A stretch of 64,000 nt of DNA from Puccinia triticina (GCF_026914185.1 NC_070571.1:4092001-4156000), one strand, 5' to 3'. Positions 33,000 to 45,444 are shown, counted from the stretch's first letter. The notes: generated by a model from the letters alone, not told the origin. Translations and numbers: made by a program.

Positions 33000-33801
33000 T
33001 TTTTTGCATTTATTCCCCGATTTCATATCTCATCGATGGCATCAGTATGTTAAAGATAGCCAGTCTTAGCCTGAAATCATCTACAAAATAGCTCACTTTA
33101 TTTTACCCAGTATGCATGTAGTTTACTAAGAAAGTTTGTGCTTTTCAATCAATAAAAACAGCTTGTTGACCATCTTTTAACCTTACACAAAGCACCGGGG
33201 GCAGGTTTGGATTTTTGCAAACTCTCCCCAATGAAAATAAGATTTTTTTTTTTTTTGACTCGGCGCTGTCCAAACTTGGCGACGCAGGTCATTTGCAAAG
33301 CAACAGCAGCAGCAGCTGCAGCCTGACCTCCGACAGCTCCGACAGCTCCTCCTGCATCAACAACTTGCGGATCCAGATCAGCTGCCGCAAACAGCTGCCC
33401 CCTCAGGATGTGCCCGCCCCCCACTCACGGCTTGTTGGCAAATTGCACTCCATATTATCCTCCTCCTCCATCACCCTTGTCCAAAAGCCTCCTGATGGGT
33501 AATATTTTTTTACTGGTAAATAAAAGGATTCATTTTACATCCTATGAAAGTCCTTCATATTGGCAAGATAAAACTGTAGTACACTGAACATTGTTCGATT
33601 TTTGGTGGTAATAAAGCTGGTTGTAATTTGAGTGGTAATAAAGCTGGTCGTAATGTGAGTGGTAATAAAGCGGGTTGTTGAGAGGTAAAAAGCTATCAGC
33701 CCGATGATTACAAGATGATTTTGATCTGAGCAATACGAGACAAGGGATTGTTTTAAGCTTATGGATAAAATCTGTGCTAGATGAATAAGAAGAGAAGCTG
33801 G
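33000..33801. other. Spacer without recognised gene
   Basis: There is a CAGCAGCAGCAGC-rich patch at about 33300-33320 and CCGACAGCTCCGACAGCTCC at 33339. Three GGTAATAAAGCTGGT-type units lie at 33609-33680. No gene is supported. Confidence 0.4.
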
Positions 33802-35314
33802 CTATTGAGAAGCCAAGTGCTTCTCAAACTTGGTAACATTGTCCCTTAACTGAGCAATGAGTCCATCGCTCAAACCCCATTTGCTCATCCGCTCGTCCGA
33901 AATTCTCTTTGAGTTAAGAATGTTTGGATGGGTGATATCGTTCTTCTCAAGAATTGCGATGACTTCATTGCGTTTGGTTGGAAGAATTTTTAAGAAGTCG
34001 ATGTAGTCGACTATTAATTGAGGATCCGGGATGAGGACTTCAGAATCTTCAGATTGCCCAGATGGGCTTTGAATGCGAGGTTGGGACGTGTGGATTTGCT
34101 TTTGTCTCTTGGAAGAGACCGTCTCGTACTTCAAGTTGGCCGGAGGCGAGTAGAGCAAGACACTAGCGACCACGTCGGCCTTTGTTGCAATACAGGTGAT
34201 CAAGGTCAATATGCAATACAAAATAACCAAGAATGATTGCACTCACCAGGCATTGGGCCCACTTTTGGACCACCCCTGCAGTCAGGGGTATGAATCGATT
34301 TGGATCGGTTTGATGGACAAAAACCGGGAGCTTCTTGTGGTATTTGCTGTTCGGCGGGTGAGTGGCATAGATCTGATTCATGTGGACGTTGATTGGGTTG
34401 AATCGATCGGCCGTGATCATGTCGGATGGGTGATCTGGGGCCGGATGACTTGACGAAGCCTTCTGGGCAGCCTCGACAGTCAAGATATGCTTCTTGACGT
34501 CAACGACTGCTTTCGCACTCTTGCCGTCGGTATTTGGGTTGACCATTAGAATGGCCAAGGAGGCCATGGTTCGATCTTTCCCGAGCTCAACGACGGCATT
34601 CATCCAATGGTTGAACGAATCCGCAGTATTGATAGTGTACTTCTTCGATTTGGCAAACTCGGGAGCAGTTTTCCCGTGCATTGAAAGGTTCCAACAAAGG
34701 CGCGGAGAGCCTTTTTTGAGCGCATTTTGGATGAGGGTGCCGGCTCCATCGTAACGCTCGTTACATGCTTCCGCGATGGTGTTTTGAAAGTCGGCAATGG
34801 CGAGTCGTCCGGCAGTGATCATAACATCAAAGTTTCCACCGGAGTCAGCGGAGTTGACCAACGTCCACTGAGGCTTGTATTGACTCGATTCTTTGGGGCA
34901 AAGTAATCTGAAGCTGGTGTCCACGACAATAACCTGCGGCTGCATGTGCAGATAATAAACCAAGCAAAGAAAATCAGCAGGCTATCAATAGAAAGCCATG
35001 ATAGTTCATAATCGCAGCCTCACCGGTAGGTCATTCGACGGTTCTCCAGACATGTGAATGCGCTGGTATTTGCTAGCGCTAAAATAGCCCGGAGGAGGAT
35101 TCTCCCTGCCTAAGAGATCGAGTCCAAATCGTGACATTCGCGAGCTCAAATTCGGTATTGGAGGGTGGGTGCTTGGAAAGGCCGAAATTGGGGGGGATGG
35201 AGGTGACTGCCCGTCTGTTGACCATTGATCCGGACCATCCCATCGAGGTACAGCAGGCATGAAGGGTCTGCTGTGGCAGCTGTGGCCGATGATCATCACT
35301 CTGGTCAGGATCAT
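33802..35314 (-). CDS. Uncharacterised lineage-specific protein with C-terminal SAM-like region
   Basis: Three exons can be joined on the minus strand: 35314-35024, 34939-34247 and 34181-33802, with introns of 84 and 65 bp bounded by GTGAG/CAG and GTGAG/AAG. The first exon ends NDLP and the second begins PQVIVVDTSFRLLCPKE. Conserved-looking blocks include PQWTLVNSADSGGNFDVMI, WMNAVVELGKDRTMASLAILM and a C-terminal LIVDYIDFLKILPTKRNEVI...KWGLSDGLIAQLRDNV that resembles a small helical interaction domain such as SAM. The phases fit and no stop is needed, so it may be intact. The true start may lie upstream. Function is unknown; the family resembles uncharacterised rust proteins as I recall them. 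Confidence 0.6.
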
Positions 35315-35654
35315 GGGTTTGGAGGCGAGAACAAAAAGCCAAACCTAAAACTCACATTCGATGGTTTTGTCAAACCTTCCCGAAAATCGCTCCAAGCTTT
35401 AGTAAAAAGACAATATGTTTGACACCGCCAGTTTTCATTTTCACATTCACACACTCTTTCTCGGTTGACACGTCTCTGGTTCTCCTTGTGTCGTTAGTTC
35501 TTTGGCTCGTTGTTCTTGTTTTCATCACATGGATCATGTGTTCTCTCTCATCATTCCAGGTCCGAGAGCGGCAGCTCGCCAGAGTAGTCATTTTCGTTGA
35601 CCGCCGAAGACTCACGATGTCAGCTGGCTACTATGTCAGAGCCACCGTGACATA

Positions 35655-36110
35655 ATATCACAGAAAAATAATAAAATTGTTACATATGTTAGAGACATTA
35701 TTACTAATCTCCTACATATGTAACACTATAAAAAGTATAAATATTACCTATGAAAGAGACATTATTACGCACTCTTACATATGTAAATTGTAGAATATTA
35801 CTTCAGATTCCTAATCCACGCCTAAAATAAACTAGGGTACCTCACTGCAACGTACCCTAAACTCTTACTCCTTCCCTGTGTAAATTACACATGAAAATAT
35901 ACCCAGTTACCACGGATAAGGTAGCGCTCATGCTTATATGCTCATGTACATATGCTTGTAAGCGCCACAGACACCCAAAAAGGCCGTGATCACGCCATAC
36001 TATGAAGATATGACACCTTCTGAGTCCCATGAGCGCCTAGAATGTTCCATTACATATGTAATGATGTAAATAAAACATTCTTGACGCACAAAGATAAGAA
36101 GTACCAACCA
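35655..36110. repeat. AT-rich block with repeated ACATATGT palindromes
   Basis: ACATATGT occurs at 35682-35689, 35714-35721, 35778-35785 and 36052-36059. AGAGACATTATTAC plus a palindrome is present twice, about 64 bp apart. No terminal repeats of a complete element could be drawn. Confidence 0.55.
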
Positions 36111-37095
36111 ATTGGTACATGTGATGTCATTATGTAGACCAAAGCAGAACAATTGGCCACACGTGACAGTCTGCATGTCCCAAACAGTAATTACTATTAT
36201 GTAACCTGTAAATTAGCCTGAAACAATTACCATGTGTTTCAGACTAATTATGATACAGGAGCATCATAAGTGGCCCAATCTAGAAGATAGGACACACGTA
36301 ACAACCCCTACTAGTTAGAAGTGTTTTAGACTAGTCCTGATACGGCCAAATATTACTTTTGCAGCCATTTGCACGCCCCAAAAAGGAATAGTCCTCCTGT
36401 AGTGTTGCCAAATTGGTCTAAAATCACGCCCACAAGTTGGCCAACCGCCAAATTGAGCCAGAATTACGCCCACAAGTTGGCCAGCAGCTATATGGCTCCC
36501 TGAGCGCTCCCTGAGGGCTTTCATGACTATTTAAAGGGCCCTCTGTGCGCTCCAAAGACCCTCCCTCATGCTATTACACCTACTCTGATCATTACCCGCT
36601 TCCAACACGTGCTCAACACCTGTTCTCTGCCTGGTAAGATCCTTAGTTGCTGACTTTAGCTCAATTCCTTCGTCTGAATCTGCTCAGATTCTCCCCTGAA
36701 GAACCTCAAGACTTTAAGGGCTTAATTCTAGTAAGTTTAACCCCTTTCTCTTGAGATTCTCCGCTTCATTCTTGCTGGGATCTAAACCACCCCTGCTTGC
36801 AGGCCCCAGTACTAACAGGTACCTAAATCTTCTGCTTTTGCACGATACCTTAGAGGGATCTAAACCACCCCTGCTTGCAGGCCCCTCTTATTTTAATTAT
36901 ATTAATTTTATTAACATAATTAACTACTACTATTTCTCTATTTTTTTACGCCACACAACCTCTCCAAAGCCTTGGATATCATCCCCAGAGTCCTTAAAAC
37001 TCTAGTATTTCACTTTGCAGCTCGTGTAGCTAGAAGGATTATTGTCCTTGGCATCACGCAGGCTGACACACGAAGCAGCCAAGACCTGCGTGATA
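36111..37095. other. Intergenic region upstream of the 37096 gene
   Basis: CACGCCCACAAGTTGGCCA is duplicated near 36426 and 36467. GATCTAAACCACCCCTGCTT is duplicated near 36778 and 36857. TATTTAAAGGG at about 36529 could be a TATA box. No coding region is supported. Confidence 0.4.
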
Positions 37096-38377
37096 ATGCC
37101 CGACCCAACCGATCAGCTCGTTGATACGCCGGACCCTACCCTAGAAATCCAGCAGCTTGATCACCATCAAGCAGGTATGTATCCGCATAAGGTCCTTCCA
37201 TCAAACCGACGGTCTCAAATTGAACATCAAAAATTGACTGACTGCGTACCACAACGCTAGATCTGGTTATTCAAGGCTTCGACCGTCTTGTGGCGCACTC
37301 GCTTCACTGGCCAAGTATAATTCCTAGGGATATCCCAACGGATATGTCTATCGCCAGACTGCGTTCGAAGAGAAATATCTACGCTCACCTGCACTCGATT
37401 CTTCTACCTCACCTGAAGCAGCAATTTCAAAGCTTCTCGCTAGCTCTGGATAACCGGGTGACTTGCTGAAAGAACCGCACCCAAAACTACAACTCATTCT
37501 TGAAGTCCAACCACACGTACATAGGACTTTGGACGAAATCAGTCGTGCGGTTGATGATATTATTCCCGGAACCGTACCCGAGCCAACCCAAACCACCGAT
37601 CGGCACTTCCAAGAGTTCAAATGTTACAGACTGCACGGCATGGCTCGGGCTATCGGAAAATTGGAGATTATGGTGTCTGTCTATTTCCTTTCCTCCCGTA
37701 GTTTGATTGAAGGCCTCAAGCTCCAAAAGACGGTCAGATGGCACTACATACGCAGTTCCGCCGTTCTTCTAAACGAATCGATCGATGAAACCATCAAATG
37801 GATGGAAGGATCTGAATTCGACTTTATTCGGGAGTTTTGGCCCCATGACGAGATGCGCAGCTCATTAACGAATTACTACTTCCACCTGTCCTCTCCAGAC
37901 TCGGAAAGACCGATGAGTCGGCCAGCCGAGCAGCTTTTTAGATCAGTTATACCAATCATGCGACTATCAAAACTATTCTTTGACAAACTAGCAAGGGAGG
38001 GAATGAAAAAGAAACTGGTACCATTATTTACAGAGATGTCTTCTGGACAACTGGAATTCTTAGATCAAGCAGCAAGATTCATGAGATATGGTTGTGAATG
38101 GCTGGTAAAGATTTTGAAATCAGCTGATGCACGTTCACCAGAAAGTATCAGTTCATCTCTCATTGACATCATCGGAGACCTATCAGACCGTTTTCAACGT
38201 TATGTATATCTTGCGGAACATCATATAGCTCCTTTTATATTCCCTGACATAAACGAGCTGTCTTCACAAAATTATGACAAATCTTGGTTTGCCACTTGGC
38301 ACAGTTTGTTTTCTACAGCTTCCCAAAATGCTATCCACGCTGCCTACTCCCTTCGCAGAACAACGTTTTTATTATGA
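37096..38377 (+). pseudogene. Rust-type uncharacterised protein with one frameshift
   Basis: Exon 1 (37096-37174) reads MPDPTDQLVDTPDPTLEIQ and ends at GTATGT; the intron is 37175-37275. Exon 2 continues FDRLVAHSLHWPSIIP, then RNIYAHLHSILLPHLKQQF. At about 37455-37463 the frame shifts by one base, and the rest runs to 38377 as KEPHPKLQLILEVQPHVHRTLDE, FKCYRLHGMARAIGKLE, SIDETIKWMEGSEFDFIREFWP and AAYSLRRTTFLL. The layout matches a large family of helical, lineage-specific rust proteins that I recall as unannotated. A single lost base could also be an assembly error, in which case the gene is intact. Function is unknown. Confidence 0.65.
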
Positions 38378-38459
38378 ATTCTTCTTTGTCCTTCAGCCAT
38401 AAGTGTTATCCTTCATGAACACCATACATAAACATTGTTAAATACAACTTATCAAAACA

Positions 38460-39290
38460 TCGATCCCTGGCTAAGTTGAAACAAACAACCTGCCAGATAG
38501 AAACTGCCCAATTCTCCTCAGCAGCACGAACTCATCCCGGAAGATGTGATACTAGCATCACCCGCTGCGTCTGTGGCGAAGACAGCCACTCTTCTTCTGC
38601 TTCTTTCAAAGCCCTTTCACCGCCCTTTGACCCGCTAAGGTTTCTTTCTGTTTGCAGATGAGGAAGCCAACAATGTGATCATGTTTCCTTGTGACAAATG
38701 CTCCGTTTAGCACCACAGACCGTGCGCTGGGCTCTACGTCGAATTTCAAGGCGACTATCCCTTTCAAATACATCTTCTTGGTCTACACAGCACTGGGTAA
38801 AAAACTGACAATCATCTTCCATTCGAGAGTTCAACTTTTTCTAAGTGTTACAAAGCAAATGAACTGATTCATGATTTTTGCTCTCCGTTTTTTTGCAGAT
38901 AGTACTTGAGTTAGCTATCCATCAACTGGCGCATCGGTTGTCATTATTCACTTCCAGTTCGAGCCGACCAGAGGGAGTGAATCCAGATGTAGCCTGTCTA
39001 GTGGCGTCTCTGACAGACGTGGGCACGAAGCCGGAAGATCAACTCTCGCTGGGCGGGTTTTTGTTGGCGACGTTTGTCCATAGCCGGACAGAGCCGGACT
39101 CTCCCGGAGACAGAGTTGACGGTGTTGCTGTCGTGGTTTTAACGTACATTAGGGTGATTCACTTTAGCCTGATTTCAAAATCACAAACCTTTCCAAAAAT
39201 TGGATGGCTGCTCACGCAGGTCAATGCAAGGATATTCTGGGAAAGAAATAGAGTTTTCCGCAAGGCCTTGTGTTGAATTTTCGACCGGAG
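38460..39290 (+). other. Possible decayed coding region
   Basis: A segment after CTGTTTGCAG at about 38657 reads MFPCDKCSV and LYVEFQGDYPFQIHLLGLHS. After a second pyrimidine tract ending TTTTTTTGCAG (38899) it reads IVLELAIHQLAHRLSLF and LSLGGFLLATFVHSR. Splice phases do not join cleanly and one stop is present. 39153-39285 is a partial relative of the MITE at 39724. The coding call is weak. Confidence 0.25.
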
Positions 39291-39723
39291 AACCCCAAAA
39301 AGGAGGCGGAGATGCAGTAAGGATATGCAGGACAGTGAGAGGAGGTTTTCTCACTGGATCAGCTCAATGGCGGAAAAAGAGGGAGGGAACCGATGATTTG
39401 ATTCACATGTAACTAGCACAGTATAAGTAAACTATGTACATGAGGTCAAACTGTGGTTGAGAGAAAATGAGGTTATGAATAAAAAACAGCACCATAATGA
39501 ATAAAATCACACCCAAGAAGACAAGTTACACTCGGAGAGTTGATAAGCCGATAATGTCAGGGTTCATGACTACAAGTACAAGACGTTGGTCAGACATACA
39601 TAACTGAGATGCAAACAGGCTATAATGTTGTGTATCATCAAGAGGGAGAAAATTATATATGTATGGGATTTTGGAGCAAGTAGGAAACAGAAGACAGAGT
39701 TTCAACACCTTGCTGAAGGGAAT

Positions 39724-39972
39724 AGGGGGGTTCACGTTAGCCTGATTTCAAAATCAGTCTAAAAACCTTGCTAAAAATTGATGTCTGCTCATGCAGGTCT
39801 ATGCAAGGATATTCTAGAAAATAAATAGAGTTCTCAGCAAGACCTCCCCTGTAAAGGCCTTGCTGAAGGGAATGCTTATGCAGTATTTTTTTTAAGTTTA
39901 TGCAGGAAGGGTGCATGAGATTTGAAACCATCTGTGACCAGCAGCCAAAATCAGGCTAACGTGAGCCCCCCT
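39724..39972. mobile_element. 249-bp MITE with AGGGGGG ends nested in its own relative
   Basis: Left end AGGGGGGTTCACGTTAGCCT and right end AGGCTAACGTGAGCCCCCCT are inverted repeats. AAT flanks both sides (39721-39723 and 39973-39975). The host flanks CCTTGCTGAAGGGAAT and AATGCTTATGCAGGATTT are themselves MITE interior: the uninterrupted string GCTGAAGGGAATGCTTATGC is visible inside the element at 39862-39881. The element thus inserted into another copy of its family, and the empty site proves a 3-bp AAT duplication. Confidence 0.85.
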
Positions 39973-39975
39973 AAT

Positions 39976-40809
39976 GCTTATGCAGGATTTTATACAGGAA
40001 GTGTGCATGAGATTTCAAACCATCTGTGAAAAATTTTCACAGATGGTTTGTGTTAGAGTAGGGTAGTGACATGTTTGTGATTCTTGGATCTAAGCATGTG
40101 TCAGTTGTGAATCTTGTCATTAGTCATCAACTTGTCATGTGCACCATAGTATTTATGGTGTTCAAAATTGCATATGACACTATCTAAGTTTATTAAAGAC
40201 AGACAATCACAAAAACAAAGATCAAGGGTTTCCCCTACAAAATAATAACAAGAAAAAAAAGGAAGTCAAACAACAACACCAGAACCAATACCCATCCTCT
40301 TCTAGAGAGGTTGCAAGTATTGGGCAGATAACCCCCAGCCCGCCGCATTTAAGGCAATTGCAAAGGGGGGTCATCGAGAATTAACCCTCAAACTGCGCAA
40401 GTGCAACAGCGGAGGGGTTGAGGACAAGCTGCCAGCTGGAAGTGCAGTGGCAGAGAACGTCCTGGGGTTAGAAAAATCCAAACCCCAGGTTTATATACCC
40501 CAACCAACTCACCCACCTTGAGTTTTTGGGTATGTATGTCTACAAGAACTGTGCGGGCAGTCGCGAGGCAGCAGCGTGGCGGTGGCGTCGCCCTCCATAC
40601 TGTATGTTGTGTGTACCATGGAGGGTTGAGTACTGGCTGTACCAGTCACTATGCTCCAAGGCAGCGGGCTGCCCCTACTACAAAGGTTTGCCACGATGGT
40701 TGCTACATGCCGCGCCACCCACTCCGCTCGCCTCGCGCATTTCATTCGCAACACAGCAGGGCAGAGTCCAAGCATTGCACATCTGACCAACTTCGATCTT
40801 CGTCTGCAG
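39976..40809. other. Spacer before the histone H1-like gene
   Basis: 39976-40060 is the remaining right part of the host MITE and includes the hairpin ACCATCTGTGAAAAATTTTC-ACAGATGGT. The start of the H1-like gene must lie in about 40500-40800, but I cannot place its first exon. Confidence 0.4.
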
Positions 40810-41497
40810 GCCGCACCCACCGAAATCAAATTTACCATGGAGGACATGATCAAGGATGCAATCAAGAACGACAAGGAAAACGTCCGGGGTGGCGTCAGTC
40901 AACCAGCCAACAAGAAGTAAGCCAATTTTCTGCCCCCGCCGCGATCTTTACATGTTTTTTGACCCCATTACTCCACGTTCGCAGATATCTCGCTTTCCGC
41001 TTCAAGGTTCTTGACACCCCGGCCAACATTGCTCGTCTGAACAAAGCCATTGCTTGAGGGGCCGAGAAAGGTGTTTTCGCTCTGCCCAAGGGCGCCAGCG
41101 GCAAGGTCAAACTAGCCAAACCCGTCAAACCCGTCTCGGAAGTCAAAGAGCCCGTAAGTCCATCCTCATCCTGCAGCTCCCACTGGTGCCGTTGTTGACT
41201 CCGCTTCCGTCTCGCAGAAACCAGCCCCCAAAGCCGCCAAGCCTGCCAGCAAGCCCGTCGCTAAGAAGCCCGCCGCCGAGAAAGTAAAGGCCCCAGCCGC
41301 TGCCAAGAAGGTAACCAAGAAGGTCCCCACCGCCCCCACAAAGAAAGTCGCCGCCGCTAAGGCAGTAAGTTCTCCTTTCCACTCATCCCCAGCACGTCTG
41401 ATCGGTACTAATTGGCACTCTTTACTTACTACAGTCTACTGGCAAGAAGACAAGCTCTACGACAAAGAAAGTCAAAGCAGCAGCGATGAAATCGTGA
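40810..41497 (+). pseudogene. Linker histone H1-like gene with in-frame stop
   Basis: Exons are about 40810-40916, 40985-41153, 41218-41364 and 41435-41497, with introns of 68, 64 and 70 bp bounded by GTAAG and CAG. The globular-domain part reads MIKDAIKNDKENVRGGVSQPANKKYLAFRF, split by intron 1. Next are NIARLNKAIA, a TGA at 41055-41057, and GAEKGVFALPKGASGKVKLA. The tail is a Lys/Ala/Pro-rich run (PKAAKPASKPVAKKPAAEK and similar) ending KKVKAAAMKS, as in DNA-binding tails of H1. TGA replaces a likely CGA. All splice phases otherwise fit, so the lesion may be a single base change or an error. The 5' exon is unresolved. Confidence 0.75.
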
Positions 41498-43060
41498 TCC
41501 GGCTGTCTCCCTTCCCCTCTGATATCCCATCTTGATCTTTCTTTGTCTTCTTCTTTGTTTGCCACTTCGGTCCATTTTTTGCCTTTTCTGTTATGCCTAA
41601 TTCCATTGCGTTCCCGTCTTTCCTGGCTCTCCCTTCATAACGGTCCTGTATTTTTTCCTTTCCTCCTTCCTCTCACCATGAAAACAAAAGTGGGAACCGT
41701 ATATCTATATATATTACCATGTGCTGTTCGCCGTTGTTTGGATTATCTTTTCTGCCATGCCTTTGTCCAGAGTTCTTGCCGCTTCCATTCTATGAAATGT
41801 CTTGTTCTGATTACTCGCAGTGACAATGCCACACCATCCAGCATGACAAAGTTGCCCAATCGCACCGATAGTGACTTGACTGCACTGCCTCCACAACCTT
41901 GTGTCCCACAACTGTCCGGCGGCATCGGCATATATATATATGCGCCCGATCGTCAACAAGCTTGCCCCAGCGTCTCCGTCTCCTCCTGACGCCTGGAAAC
42001 CAAGCCGAAGCTCAGCACAAAAGATATGTCATGCTGACTAGCCCCGCATGTCCAGATCACAGCCACGTGCATATCGCATATGCCTCCTGCAAGTATTTGG
42101 TCCCTCGCCGGCCTCTGGGCTCGGCTTGACAGGTACAGGTGGGGCACCATACCATACCTGTATGCGTCGTTTACTTTTTTTGCTCAGGAGCGGAGGATTT
42201 ACGTAGGCAGTGCATCCACGCTGTATGCGCTGCTGCTCCTCGGGGCGGAGAGATGCAGGAGGATCCAGGAGGCTTGGGGCCTCGTATTCACTCCCGGCCG
42301 TCTGCTCGGCCTCTTGCCACCCCTCCCCGCTCGAACTTAACACCAGTCCCTCGCGAGCACCCTGGAGACGCTCCGCGCCTGCTCGGAGAGGCTTAGTTAA
42401 GCTCGCTCCCCGCTCGGGGCGCTCAGCCGGCGCACCAGCAGTGCAGGCGCCACATTGGCGCCACTGGGGCTCATGAGGACACACAGTCATCGTGACGCCC
42501 CCTGTCATGAACCGGGGCGCCACCGGTTGAGGTGACGCCCTCATGTACAACATGGTATTGCCATTGACCTGGGCGCCCCAGGTACGCCCCCATCTGGCAC
42601 CCCTACGCGGCGTAGTACGCCGCTTCGGCAGGGGGGGGGGGGGGGGGGGGGGGGGCGCCCCGCGGGTCCATCATGGCGTCGCCGAGGCTGGCCGCCGGCA
42701 GGACGGGGGGCGCCTTGGGGTGAGTATGGCCCCGGGGTCGCCCGGGAGTCGGCCACATGCCTCCACGGCCATACCGCCGCCCTGTTGAGGCGTAGGCCCA
42801 GAGAGGCCCCATCGGAGCCTTTGAGCCGGGTCGGGCAAGCCATGAGGGCAGCCCCAAGAGGTGTGGGATGTGGGCGGAGGGCGCTTGCGTTCAACGACCC
42901 CCAGAAACACCTTGAAGAGACCCTTGGTTTCACCTCAGAGGTGAGGCAAGGTGAAACTGTAACGCTTCCTTCCCCAGCACTTGGTGAGGTGAAACCATAA
43001 ACACTTCCTGCCCCAGCCAAGATCCGCTTCTCATACAAAACAACCCACTCAGACCCCACT
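41498..43060. other. Region without recognised gene, partly GC-rich
   Basis: 42180-42900 is strongly GC-rich, with GGCGCC strings and a poly-G run at about 42629-42654. The open frames here overlap on both strands and have no conserved motif. GAGGTGAAACYGTAAC-type strings recur near 42945 and 42990. Confidence 0.4.
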
Positions 43061-45408
43061 TCACAAATTCACACACCTAGGTGTAGTTCAGAGAAGTCTT
43101 GATTTATTGCAAACACTTAAATTCCAGTAGTAGTAAATCTAACAAAAACAATGGTTAATAAAAGATAGGAAAATGTGTGAAAACATTGAATAATTTTACC
43201 TATTGAGGTTTAGTTTTATTGACTAGACAGGCTGTTGATGTTGGCGATAGACTATGAGAGAATATGTAAACTGAGAAAATATAAAGAGCATTGAGTTGAT
43301 GAAACCTAAGATTGAGAAACAGCGAGCAAGCAAAGTACCTCTCCTCCCCCTGATCAAGTATCCTCTGTGTCTTGAGAACTACGCCTGCGCTTGACTGAGA
43401 TGCACTGATTGATATGACATTCAGATGAGTGCTTGATAATGTTGAATTTACCTTGATTCAATATTGCCAATTGGCGGGGTTCAGTCAATGGTGTGGAGTG
43501 TGATCTTGAAGGTACTGGGTTAGTTCGCTCCCAGAGCTTGAGGTGAAAATTCTAGAAGCTTATTTGAGATGGAGATTGAGCATGTGACATGTAGTGAAAA
43601 TTTCATCCAACACCAGGACCACACAATCATCAATCTGCGGCTGAAATGGGCCCCACTGATGAGCCAGGTATGCCTTTTCTCCACTACTTCAGTTGTTTGT
43701 GACAAAAAGGCTCAAATATTCCTCCTTTTCAAAAGACTAAACCCACAAAGAGAGTGTTACATACTTTGTATTTCCCCAAGCAAGAAAAGGACTGGCACCA
43801 GCATGTCAAAAATGCCGCACACAAGAACAACGTCCAACGGCGCAATGAATTGAGGAGGTCAAGGGTACCCCTTGGGAGGCTGATCAAACTCAGGAACAGG
43901 AAAACTGGCAATTCCATGAAGAAGACATTGCTCATGAAGATTGTACATGGGCTCACATGATGGCACTTATTGGGGGACTTAACACACAGATGCTTGAACC
44001 AGAGACAAATGATTCTTTGCCTCTAGAGCCTGGGGTTTAATATTGACAGCAATTCCATTTAAATGATGATTCTTGGATGGAAAACCTCCATAATTCACTT
44101 TTGCATACTGTGAAAACCCATTCATTAACCTTTCCACATAGGACCTTAAATGAGAGGCAATGGTCATTAATTGATCTCTATACTTTGCCCCTTCCCACGC
44201 CAAATGTAAGTCTGACTGATCCACCAATGGATGTGTTAATGTTTTATCTGCTTGCTATCTAGATTGAATTTCTTCAGATCAAAATCCACAATGCATGTTT
44301 CACTTGTTACAAATCACAAGACAAAACTTTCCAAGTCATAATCAAACTGCACAACACTGAATCACCAATTCTTGTCTCACATTAACTGAAGATTACCCTT
44401 CCTATCACCTCCATCTGGCCCCTAACTCAACTTTTACTCAAAAGGAATAATATGGGGGGGTTGAATTTTACAACCCTTTTTTTGCAAGGCTTATGCCTTG
44501 TAAAGCTGATCCCTTGTAAAATTACATTCCATTGCGGGTTTATTGTACTTTTACAAGGGTTCTTCAAATTTTGCCTACTTTGTAAAACAACCATTGTAAA
44601 ACATACCTTGTAAATTTTTGGCTTGTGGGACTGAAATATAATTTCACAAGTGATTTTCTCACGAGGATTTGCCTTGCAAAAAAAAACCCATGCAAAAAGG
44701 TACGTGAGGCACAATAATCTCAAATTTCTGAGGTTTAATTTACATGGGATCCTTTTTTGCATTCACAAGGGTTGTAAAATTCACATCTGGTGGACAAAAA
44801 TGAGAATTTTACGAGGCAAACAACTATTTACACAGGATACTTGCCACCCCCAAAAAGACAAAAAAAAGAAAGTTTAGACGGCCTGCCTCATCAAAAACAG
44901 TGTGTCTTGAGACTCACCACACGTATTCAGCATTGGGAACCCTGGGAAACCTTGTGGGTGCTTGATTGAGTGGCCAAGCATTTGGGCTCAATGGTCTTCT
45001 GTGTTGGGTCGCTGGTTTCCTTGACTTTGTCCGTCTTTTGCTCTTTGATTTTTGGCTTGATAGTCCTCTTGCTTGCGTGCTTGCTTTCCTTTGCTTGGAC
45101 ATTTCTTCTCTTCAATGTTTGAATATGTGATTGTCAGTTGCGGATTGTTAGTATTGTGATGCTCGCTGGTTTCAAGAGCAGGGAAAGTACAAGCAAACTT
45201 ATTTCTCATACCATTGCAGCAAGTCAGAGGCCTTTTTATGTTGGAGGAGAACAATAGGATGTTCAGCAGGTCGCTAGTGAGAGAGATACAAAAGAGAAGT
45301 GATGAGTCCCATCTAATGGGACTCTTGCGATACGAGAAGACCGAGTCTGAAGAGAAATCTAACGGACAAGCTTCTGCAAGGCAGGTCGTAGTAGGTTCTA
45401 CAAGAGGG
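43061..45408. other. Region without recognised gene
   Basis: Mostly AT-rich. 44450-44880 holds many CCTTGTAAAA or TTTTACAAGG strings. A similar cluster, in roughly inverse order, is at 46900-47260. Open frames are short and lack motifs. Confidence 0.4.
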
Positions 45409-45444
45409 CCGCTCTCAGCCTATATATATATAGGCTGAGAGCGG
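45409..45444. repeat. 36-bp perfect palindrome
   Basis: CCGCTCTCAGCC, then six TA units, then GGCTGAGAGCGG: a perfect inverted repeat with 12-bp GC-rich arms around a TA core. Confidence 0.95.

Noticed and set aside
35006..35342. Alternative overlapping minus-strand frame starting MAFCSRLQTHD
   Set aside because: The other frame splices in phase to the downstream exon of the 33802-35314 gene; this one does not.
42038..43059. Several GC-rich open frames of 80-170 residues on both strands
   Set aside because: High GC content lowers stop frequency in all frames at once; no motif or splice pattern supports any of them.
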